The notes under the pieces: model-generated
The model's database searches: none
Seen by the model: the letters and a program-made list of their open reading frames with translations, nothing else
Told to the model about the DNA's origin: nothing
Made by a program: the position numbers and the translations under genes
Source: Triglochin maritima
Lineage: Eukaryota > Streptophyta > Magnoliopsida > Alismatales > Juncaginaceae
NCBI GenBank assembly: GCA_963682175.1
Contig: OY821775.1
Location: forward strand, 36,826,053-36,890,052
Length of the DNA: 64,000 nt
Direction of reading: 5' to 3'
In this document: one piece after another, positions 1 to 8,208 of the stretch
How the letters are laid out: each line of letters opens with the position of its first letter
Position numbering within the stretch: the stretch's first letter is position 1

Positions 1-2448
1 ATTTAAAGGTTCATCCATGGGTTCCTGTTGCCTACCAGAGTTGAACACATGAAACTCGGCACTCATGTTACCGAATGAGAGCTTCATGAGACCATTTCTA
101 CAATTAATCAAGGCATTGGAGGTTGCCAGAAATGGTCTACCCAAAATCAAAGGTATTTGAGAGTGGGTGTTCGCAACAGGATTGGTATCGAGGACAACAA
201 AATCGACTGGAAATATAAAATCTCCAACTTTGATAAGCACGTCCTCGATAATCCCCATGGGAATACGAATGGATCTATCCGCCAGTTGGAGGGTGATCTT
301 AGTTGGTTTCAATTCTCCCAAGTTCAACTGTTGATAAACAGAGAATGGGAGGAGGTTAACCGCTGATCCTAAATCAAGCAAAACATTGCTCAATCTAGTG
401 TCCCCTATCGTACACTGAATAGTAGGACACCCCGGATCCTTGTATTTTGTGTAGGTAGGATTGGACAAAAGTGAGCTGATATTTGCAGCCAAGAATGCTT
501 TCTTAGGAACATTGGTCTTCCTCTTGGTTGTGCAGAGATCCTTCAACACTTTGGCATATTGAGGTATTTGTTGGATGACATCCAACAAAGGGATGTTAAC
601 CTTCACTTGCTTAAACACCTCTAATATCTTGTCCATGTTGTCACTCTGCTTTTTGTTTAACCTACTTGGATAGGGAGCTTTTGGCAGGTAGGTTTTCTGT
701 TGTGCCTGAGAAGAAAGCTTTGGTGTATTACCCTCACCCTCAGCTTCTTCTTCACCACCATTCCCACGGAGGGGGTGCATAGATGGTGGTGGGTGTGGCA
801 AGGAAATGTGATTGTCAACCTGTTTTCCATTCCTTAAGGTCACAATGGAATTGACATGGTGAACAGGTTCCTCCACATGGTTCACTTGCCTCCCCCGAGG
901 TACCACATTCTCATTTTGCATTTGTTGTTGTTGGTACATGCGGGGGTTAGCCTCAGGCTGGCTCGGAAAAGACCCTCTCTCTCTTTCATGTACAGACTGA
1001 GCCAATTGGCCCATCTGAAGCTCTAGAGATTTCATGGTCTGCTGATTTGAAGTGAGAACTTGACTTGTGGTAGACATAAAAATTTTCATTGAGTTTTCAA
1101 GTCCACGAGTCAAGGTCTCAAGCGAATTGAATCGGGTTTCCATATTATTGGAATTTAGGAAACCCGATTGGTTGGTGGTTTGTGCTTGGCGTGGCTGATA
1201 TGAATGTGCATGCATGGGAGGTTGGTGTGATTGGTAAGGTGGTCTAGAGGAGTTTGGAGGACCACCCGGGGCATTAGTTTGGTTCCATGAAAAATTGGGG
1301 TGGTTCCTCCATCCAGGATTATAAGATGATGAGTATGGGTCATTCCTAGCTCTGTCATAGATGGCGTTGACACGCTCCATCTCAGGAGGAATGGACTCAC
1401 ACTCGCTCTCTACATGACCTATCCTACCATATGAATGACAAGGAACTGGACCAGATGTGGACATGTGAGGTGCACTTTGTTGGTTTTGGAGCTCAATCGA
1501 GTCGATACGGCGCATTAAGGCCGCCATGCGTCCCTCGGTGGCCGTAGTGGTATCGATAGCAAATGCGGCACCCGATCTAGTCGAGTTTGCATTCGCGATC
1601 CTCGCTCCTATACTAGATGATGCAGGTGGTTCCCTCACACTCTCCCACTGCATGGTTTTCTCAGCGAGGTCTTCTAGGAAGGCCCATGCCTCCCTTTCAT
1701 CCTTTCCCAAGAACTCTCCTTGACACATGGACTCAAGGAGCGTTCTGGACGGGATGTGAAGACCCTCATACACAATCTGACAAAGACGCCACAACTCAAT
1801 GCCATGGTGAGGGCACGAGGATAGTAGCTCTTTGAAACTCTCAAGATATGCATGAAATGGTTCGGTCTCATGTTGATAGAACGAATTGATTTCGTTCCTC
1901 AATTTTTGAGTCCGATGATTAGGAAAGTACTTCTTGAGGAATGCAGATTGAAACTCATCCCAAGTCCTAAAGGAATTCGCCTGGTTGCTGTACAACCACT
2001 TCTTCGCGTCATCCTTTAGTGCAAAAGGAACGAGCCTAAGATGGATGTAGTCTGTGCTAAGTTGTTGCAATTTGAACATAGCACAGACCTCCTCAAATTC
2101 CCAGAGAAAGATATAGGGGTCACCTTTCCCAGTGAAATGAGGGAGCATGGAGATAAACTGAGGCTTAACCTCAAAATGGTTCCCATTATCCTCTGGCAAT
2201 ACGATGCATGAGGGTATAGCTGTACGGCTCGGGTAGCATCGATCACGTAGAGGTATGGGAACGACAACTGGAAGCACTGGTCGAACAGGTGGGTCCAGCA
2301 ACTGCTCCTCCTCACGGAAATTAGCAGCCATTGAACCCGGACTGCGTGCGACACGAGAGGAGGGAGGTGTCGAGAAATCGATGACCGAAGCCGGATTGAC
2401 AACACTCCTCGTCAAACGACCACTCTCGTCTCGTGTCCACGAAAGCAT
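1..2448 (-). CDS. Gypsy-A gag-protease, copy 1 (C-terminus beyond window)
   Basis: Minus-strand open frame matching the complete copy at 8209-10731; the final 25 codons lie left of base 1. It encodes the capsid-type gag region, a decayed zinc knuckle and a retropepsin-like domain with motif LLDLGSAVNLLP, where DLG replaces the usual DSG/DTG, as is common in Athila/Tat-like plant Ty3/gypsy elements. The start is the ATG at 2446-2448; a GTG lies six codons upstream and another ATG at 2329-2331 is possible. The product would build virus-like particles and process itself. No frameshift was noticed. Confidence 0.85.
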   Translation of the reverse strand, partial: MLSWTRDESGRLTRSVVNPASVIDFSTPPSSRVARSPGSMAANFREEEQLLDPPVRPVLPVVVPIPLRDRCYPSRTAIPSCIVLPEDNGNHFEVKPQFISMLPHFTGKGDPYIFLWEFEEVCAMFKLQQLSTDYIHLRLVPFALKDDAKKWLYSNQANSFRTWDEFQSAFLKKYFPNHRTQKLRNEINSFYQHETEPFHAYLESFKELLSSCPHHGIELWRLCQIVYEGLHIPSRTLLESMCQGEFLGKDEREAWAFLEDLAEKTMQWESVREPPASSSIGARIANANSTRSGAAFAIDTTTATEGRMAALMRRIDSIELQNQQSAPHMSTSGPVPCHSYGRIGHVESECESIPPEMERVNAIYDRARNDPYSSSYNPGWRNHPNFSWNQTNAPGGPPNSSRPPYQSHQPPMHAHSYQPRQAQTTNQSGFLNSNNMETRFNSLETLTRGLENSMKIFMSTTSQVLTSNQQTMKSLELQMGQLAQSVHERERGSFPSQPEANPRMYQQQQMQNENVVPRGRQVNHVEEPVHHVNSIVTLRNGKQVDNHISLPHPPPSMHPLRGNGGEEEAEGEGNTPKLSSQAQQKTYLPKAPYPSRLNKKQSDNMDKILEVFKQVKVNIPLLDVIQQIPQYAKVLKDLCTTKRKTNVPKKAFLAANISSLLSNPTYTKYKDPGCPTIQCTIGDTRLSNVLLDLGSAVNLLPFSVYQQLNLGELKPTKITLQLADRSIRIPMGIIEDVLIKVGDFIFPVDFVVLDTNPVANTHSQIPLILGRPFLATSNALINCRNGLMKLSFGNMSAEFHVFNSGRQQEPMDEPLN

Positions 2449-3521
2449 GCACAAAGGTGCACACACACCAAAACCCTTTTTTTTTTGAAAAACAAAGAAT
2501 ATACGTAGAAGAGAAGACGAGGGAACACAGGAGAGAAAGAATGACTCAGGAGAGAAGGGAAGAAGTCCTTAAGCTACGGCGGATGGGTACAGGTAGAAGC
2601 ACACAAGCAAACAAGGCTCAAGCAATCCTAAGGTCGCTATAGGTCCTTACAGCTAGACGACGCCTAACTGTGAGGTCACACGGCCTCAACACGCCTCACC
2701 TCCCTACAACGAGGACCACAAAGCCCAGCAAGTGAGCCAAGATCCGGGGATCTCGTCTCTCCTACTATCGACAAAGTGGGCAACGCCGATCAGGTCATGA
2801 CGGTCGGGACCGGATCACTCTCCTAATGCGCCCGAAATCCTTAAGGCCAATGTCTACTTGATTTTAAAATTAGGATCTTGATTAGTGTGGTTTTTGGGGC
2901 GAAGGAAAGGGTGATGAAATCCCCCACCTTATCTTTTATGAGACAGCCCCTCCTTAGTAGCGTTTTGGAGTCCTAAATCTAGCAATCAACTCTCCAAATA
3001 ACGCTCAACTCACAGTTGTTGCAATGCACTTCCTACTAACTAATGCATGTTCATACGAAATGCATGAATGAGAGTAGAAGGTGCGTACCTCACGCCAGCT
3101 CTCAGCAACAGAAAATAAAGCTAAGATAAAAGACAATCTAAATACCTAAGTCACATACATGATGCATGGCCTAAACAAAAAAAATGCCTAATCTTTTGCT
3201 TTGAGTTTTAGGGTCCAAGTTGCTTAAAGGAGGTTGATTATGGATCTGGGAACAAACTATAAGTCAAAACATGCCAAATTAAATCCCAGATCACTACATC
3301 AATTATGAAAACCAACCAAAGAAATAAGAGACAAAAACGAGCTTACCAGACCGCCAATTGGCGGTCTCAGACCGCTGGTTGGCGGTCGTAAATGCTCAAA
3401 TGCACTCCAAACTTCTCCAGGCGTTCCTCCTGATGACTCAAACTCTCCTGAAACAAGGAAAAACTACACAACACAAATTAAATCCACTCGAATCGTCCAA
3501 ACAAGAGTCTGGACTGGCACC
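2449..3521 (-). other. Gypsy-A 5' leader, copy 1
   Basis: Non-coding stretch between the PBS and gag on the minus strand. It contains an 18-base perfect palindrome at 3349-3366 and a T/A run near 2478. No convincing coding region; short frames here are chance frames. Confidence 0.7.
3349..3366. repeat. 18-bp palindrome GACCGCCAATTGGCGGTC, copy 1
   Basis: The sequence equals its own reverse complement. It is followed by a related half-site (GACCGCTGGTTGGCGGTC) at 3370-3387. Similar GACCGCCAATT-type sites lie in the Gypsy-A LTRs (near 4527 and 46322), so the motif recurs in the family. Confidence 0.9.
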
Positions 3522-3539
3522 TCCCCGGCAACGGTGCCA
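3522..3539 (-). promoter_or_regulatory. Gypsy-A primer binding site, tRNA-Asp type, copy 1
   Basis: On the minus strand this reads TGGCACCGTTGCCGGGGA, complementary to the 3' end of plant tRNA-Asp with one mismatch (A where G is usual). It begins six bases downstream of the LTR end, the expected place for minus-strand DNA priming. The tRNA identity is recalled, not searched. Confidence 0.85.
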
Positions 3540-3545
3540 AAAACT

Positions 3546-4912
3546 TGTTGAACGTTTTAATTAAACCGCAAGTGCACGGCCGCGATGAAGCAGTGGCAAG
3601 TACGGGTCGTCCTCAGGGAGGTGAGCAACCTCTTGTTTGCACAAAATCAAGTGGCGAAAAAATGGAGAAGATGATTGATTATGCTACTCTACACTAAACT
3701 ACTCTAAGAAGTATGAAAGGTGAAAGAAGCAAACAAACGATGAAATAAGAACTAAGCTAAGAACAAAACAAGAATGCTGGAATTTCAGGAAGGGAAAACC
3801 CCTAAGGGGTGGAGTGAGTGCACACAAGCAAAGAGGTGGGTGTAGAATACATTTTTTAAGCACATGAAGGTGGTGTTTATCAAGCATAGGAAGTGTCTAA
3901 ATGTTATGACAAAACCTATCAATCTATTCACCAACTTAGTTGATTAACATTTACATATGCAAGTTGTTTATTTCAAAACCTAAACAAGCATGAGAGGTGT
4001 CTAATCATTTTGGCAAAACTCATCAAGTTATAAATTCTATCCTAAACAAGCAAGCATACATTCATGTTTTATCAACACATCAAAATTAAAGCATTCATCC
4101 CGTTCTCTAATGCATGTATGTACATCTACTCCACCCCCCAAAGGGGATGGAACTACTCACTAAACATTACACTAATTATTAAACTAAACAAAGAAAGCAT
4201 ATTAACTAAGCTAATAAAACTAATGAAATGAGATTAAGCAAAGCAAAACAAACAACATAATAAAGAAAACTTGTATTAAAATGACTCACATTAAAAGTAG
4301 CATCCTCCTACTTTAGTGTGTGCTTCAAGGCCTCACTTCTAGTAGGAAGAATAGCCACTTAAAATATGGAGTCATTACAATAGGAGGTGAAGAGTTCTAT
4401 TTATAGCCATGGAAAAAGCTAATCCGGGACAAACCCCCGATGTGGGACTAAACAGATACCACAAATAGCCTAACAATCCTCTAATACATGTGCTGGAGAA
4501 ATTTGAGCGCATTTGGGCCAAAAGTGACCGCCAATTAGCGGTCTACAGTGTCCAGATCGCTCTGGAATTTCTTATGGGCTTTTCTGGAAGGCTTTGTTGG
4601 TATTTGATGCATCTATTTTGCATGTTGGAGCTCCGACCCGAATAGAATTGCCAAAATACTCCCCATGATGGTGAGGAGTATTCTGTTTTGCTCTTAGGTC
4701 CTTCGGTCTTGCATTCAGGTCCTTCTTCCTTGCATCTTGCTCCACAGATCTCACAATTCAGTCCTTTTTCCCAGCTTTTGGGTCCTTTTATGCTTTATCT
4801 CTTCAAACCTATTTATTCCTGAAAACTAAACATAAAACTCGTAACATAGCATTATTTAGGTGAAAGATAATGGATATAAGATACAAATATGAGCATGAAA
4901 TGATGTCAATCA
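3546..4912 (-). repeat. Gypsy-A 5' LTR, copy 1
   Basis: 1367-base LTR, beginning TGATTGACATC and ending TTCAACA on the minus strand (TG...CA). It is bounded by the PBS on one side and Copia-A pol on the other, and its ends are confirmed by the TSD-flanked solo LTR at 45954-47356. A TATA box (TATAAATAG on the minus strand) lies about 4398-4406. The end CCGCAAGTGCACGG near the 3' terminus is a motif I recognise from Athila/Tat-like elements. Confidence 0.92.
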
Positions 4913-5991
4913 TGAATCATCCGGGATGACAGTAATCGATGAGCAAGAACCGGAGACCTTGAAAGAGGCTTTGGAAGGTCCAAATGCTAAAGAGTGGTTA
5001 GAAGCTATAAAGGAAGAGTTGGAGTCGATGAAAGTTAATCGAGTCTGGGACTTGGTCGACTTACCGCCGAACTGAAAGGCCATTGGGGCCAAGTGGATCC
5101 TCAAGATTATGAGGAAGGCGGATGGATCTATTGATAGATTCAAGGCTATACTGGTAGCTAAAGGCTACACCCAAAGAGAAGGCGTGAGTTTTGAGGAAAC
5201 CTTTTCACCCGTGGTTAGGTTTGCCTCCATCCGCCTTCTACTAGCTATTGTAGCTCAGATGGACTTAGAGCTTTACCAAATGGATGTAAAGACTGCTTTT
5301 CTCAATGAATAACTTGAGGAGGAGATCTATATGGATCAACCTCAAGGTTTTGAAGTCAAAGGACAAAAGCGCAAAGTGTGCAAGCTCAACAAGTCCTTGT
5401 ATGGCTTAAAACAAGCGTCTAGACAGTGGAACATTCGCTTCCATCAAGCTATATCAGAGAATGTGTTCTCTATGCTTAAGGAAGATCATTGTGTGTACGT
5501 TAAGAGATCTAATGGTAAATTTGTCATTCTGACCTTGTATGTTGATGACATACTCATGGCTAGCAATAGCAAAGAGTTTCTGAAATCCACTAAAGAGTGG
5601 TTGTCCTCCACGTTTGATATGAAGGACATGGGTGAAGCTAGCTACGTCCTTGGTGTCAAGATAGTTAGAGATAGGTCCAAGAGACTTCTGGGATTGTCTC
5701 AAGAGACTTACATTAACAACGTCTTGAAGAAATACCATATGGACAAATGCAAACCAATCGACACTCCTGTTGAGAAGGGTTTGCACTTAAGCCCTGATAA
5801 GCATCCCGGGACTCCTGAAGAGAAGGCCAAAATGGACAAGGTTCCACTTTGTGAAGGACATTATAGCGAGAAAGGAAGTTAAGTTAAGACATGTGATTAC
5901 TAGTCTTATGGTAGCTGACCCTCTAACCAAGGCTATAGCTGAGGACTCGTTTGTGTGTCATGTGAAGTCCTTAGGCTTACGCAGACTTTGA
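4913..5991 (+). pseudogene. Copia-A reverse transcriptase / RNase H remnant, copy 1
   Basis: Encodes the Ty1/copia RT (RVT_2 type) with the catalytic motif YVDDILMA around 5540 and the segment SLYGLKQASRQWN near 5398. It is broken by an in-frame TGA at 5073-5075 (also present in the full-length Copia-A), a TAA at 5310-5312 replacing Gly-Glu in the motif before EEIYMDQPQGF, and a roughly 520-base deletion at about 5849 that joins KMDKVP to the last codons of RNase H and shifts frame. The deletion removes most of the RNase H domain. The final codons up to TGA 5989-5991 are the RNase H C-terminus. Confidence 0.9.
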
Positions 5992-6462
5992 TGTATTGGC
6001 ATGTCTAACTTCCTTTTATGAGTGATTGTGTTTTCCTTTCGACTGTATCTGTTTGCTTGATATAGTCGTTCTAGCATAAAATTTTATTCTGTCAATAGGC
6101 TGAAGAATGCTTACTCACACGAGCATTCACCTCTGGCACTTTTGATAGAGATGAGACTGATCATGAAGAGATCTTGTATGATAGATCCAGAGTAGTTCAT
6201 GATAGGACAGTCGCCTTGAATAGGAATCAAGATGAGATCCTCTATGTTGGTGACGATTGACATGAATGTTCCCACGATTCATGTGACCTATAGAAGCCAA
6301 GTGCGAGCATCACATGTGGCGCCAGGTAACACCTGTATGGTGTTAAGGCGACAATGATGAAGCTCGGGTCACGCGCAGAGGGGGTGCGACTGGACTAAGA
6401 CTTGTTTGGTGTTGAGAGATAGACATACTGTTGTGTGCAGTATGATCCACCATAGCATGTTT
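4913..6462 (+). mobile_element. Copia-A fragment, copy 1 (RT to 3' non-coding, truncated)
   Basis: Right-hand part of a Ty1/copia element, starting where Gypsy-A inserted (equivalent to about 45536 of the full-length Copia-A) and ending at the duplication joint. It lacks 5' LTR, gag, protease and integrase, which lie beyond the Gypsy-A insertion, and it also lacks the 3' LTR. 5992-6462 is Copia-A 3' non-coding sequence. Confidence 0.9.
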
Positions 6463-7704
6463 TTTTTTCTTTTGATCATTTTTTTTCTTTGTAGCATTTT
6501 ATTGGTTAGTGTTTGATTCTCCCAGGGTCAGGTTTCGTGCATCATTGCCTATGAGGACTTACACTATCACGTACACCTTCCCCCAAATCTCCACATAGGG
6601 CGATCCCTACCACCCGTGTAACGGGAGTTCGGTCGGTGCATCCCAAGTCAGATGACTCGAAAGCACCAGGCACAAAGTCCCCTCAGACCTACTTTCCCGA
6701 GTGATAGGAGCCGTCCGAGAAGAGAGAACACCACTTATTTATCTATATGGGAACCAAAACCCCTACACTTAAGTTTCACAAAAAGAGATTAAGGGCCCTC
6801 GACTACGACAAACTTCCTTATACTCACAAACACAAATTATTTGACTCACTAGGTTCAGGGTGGACTTCTTTAAATGTTTGAGTACTGAAACTCTATGATT
6901 ACACGCCCCCTGAGGGAAAACCAGGGTGCATCCTAACGACTCGACAAGACCTAAAGCCAATAAACTAGAAATCCTAATGCATCAAGTTCAAGACAATTTT
7001 GGGAGCTTTCTTTTTACTTTGCCTCTCAACGGTTTTGCACATGCTAAACACACGCAAAACCCACAAAAACATTTTCTTTCGCAAACACATGAAGATTTTG
7101 AAAGAAATGTGAAAATTTTAAAGCACTCGGCAAGCAAAAGAAGACAAGTCACCCAAGGATCATGGCAAGCAGATATATCAATGTTAAATGCGGCACACTA
7201 ACATGACCCTAGCAGTACAAACAAAAGAAAATAAAACCAAAGGAAAAAGACTCGACTATGTACACACGTAAAACACCCCCCACACCTACTTCATCCATTG
7301 TCCTCAATGAATGTGAACAAATTACTACATGAATACATGCATGAAAAAGGAAAGATCTCACCAACATGAAGTACAAAGGGACGTTCAGGGTCATGTTGAT
7401 GGACACAAACCCAAATTCCCTCAAAACCTGTGAGAAGCTGAAGAAGGGAGATAAATACGTGAAGAGATTGGGCCCAAGTACACAAGGGTTGGGGCCCACA
7501 ACAATGGATGCTCACTGAAGGAGTCTTTTATTACACACTTTTTTTCTTTTTGTTCTTCTCTTTGTTTTTCTTTTTTTTACAAGATATACACATCAACCAA
7601 GATATTCTCATAATCATTTGATCAAGGAACATTAAATGAGAACATCATGTCAGGAGGACCAGAGACTTGCCGAGATGGGCAAACTCCACTGGTACTCTGA
7701 GGTG
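6463..7704 (-). other. Gypsy-A 3' internal non-coding region
   Basis: Reads right to left from the end of the post-gag frame to a purine-rich tract (on the minus strand, runs of A with scattered G) at about 6463-6487. At 7274-7309 the minus strand carries CATTGAGGACAATGG followed by GTGTGGGGGG, a non-coding landmark I recognise from the 3' internal region of Athila/Tat-like elements. No RT, RNase H or integrase sequence lies between gag and this region, so the element is a gag-only type. The 3' LTR expected after the purine tract is absent, replaced by Copia-A at the duplication joint. Confidence 0.65.
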
Positions 7705-8208
7705 TCATGAGGGGTGAAAGGTCAAAGGGGTGAAAGGCTCGAACCCCTCATGATATTGGTCGGGTGTGGGCAACAAAGACTGAAGTTGTGTTGCCTCACT
7801 AGGGTTTAATTTCTCATCGAAGAAAACCCTCCAACCAATAGGCGGGTGCATCGGAATGAGTTCCTCAAGCTCATTCGATGGATGCAGCAGACCTGCATCA
7901 CTAAGAATGGGGCTTCTCCCCAAGTCATCCAACAAGGACCTCCCACCATCATTTAGATCATCAAGCATAAGCTCGGTCATAGGTGGGTCCTTGTTGGAGT
8001 CAATATGAAGCTCAAATGGCTCAATGGCCATGGGACATGAGGTAGAGACACCTTCTGGTATAGGCATATGATGAGGTGTCTCACTCTTACTAGTACTCTC
8101 AACTGAATCATGCAACGAACACTCCCTTTGGACATTCATGTTCGAGGCCAGCTCACTCTGTTGCATTGCGAAGACAGGCAATGAGTTTTCGCTGGGCCCA
8201 CGAACATT
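7705..8208 (-). pseudogene. Gypsy-A frame downstream of the gag-protease stop
   Basis: In the same frame as gag-protease and separated from it only by the TAG at 8209-8211; 167 further codons to a stop at 7705-7707. The first ATG is at 8179-8181. It is acidic, rich in Pro and Glu, contains no domain I recognise, and resembles in position the repeat-bearing frame after Gypsy-B protease (63471-63870). It could be a C-terminal extension reached by stop readthrough or simply a decayed end of the polyprotein. Function unknown. Confidence 0.5.

Larger units (their letters stand above)
1..6462. repeat. Tandem duplication, unit 1 (left part outside window)
   Basis: Direct repeat of the unit at 6463-14751. 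Base 1 aligns with base 8284, and the alignment holds to 6462/14751. The unit holds a minus-strand Gypsy-A gag-protease, its leader, PBS and 5' LTR, then a 3' portion of Copia-A. Over the first 5.8 kb the only difference I noticed is the length of a T-run (ten T near 2478, nine near 10760) and the listed reading frames translate identically, whereas the last 650 bases differ at about ten positions plus a 7-base indel. At 6462/6463 Copia-A sequence switches to Gypsy-A internal sequence inside a T-rich stretch. Confidence 0.93.

Noticed and set aside
1155..2642. Plus- and minus-strand frames of 60-130 codons over the Gypsy-A gag
   Set aside because: Alternative-frame shadows of the gag-protease; no domain or codon signature of their own.
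3522..3539. Possible tRNA-Asp gene
   Set aside because: Only the 3' acceptor complement is present, next to an LTR end; it is a primer binding site.
5454..5786. Minus-strand open frames of 110 codons at 5454-5786, 13736-14068 and 47486-47818
   Set aside because: They are exact shadows of the Copia-A RT on the plus strand and share its conservation.
7209..7499. Hydrophobic 96-codon minus-strand frame as an envelope-like protein
   Set aside because: Overlaps the conserved non-coding CATTGAGGACAATGG landmark; hydrophobicity follows from T-rich composition.
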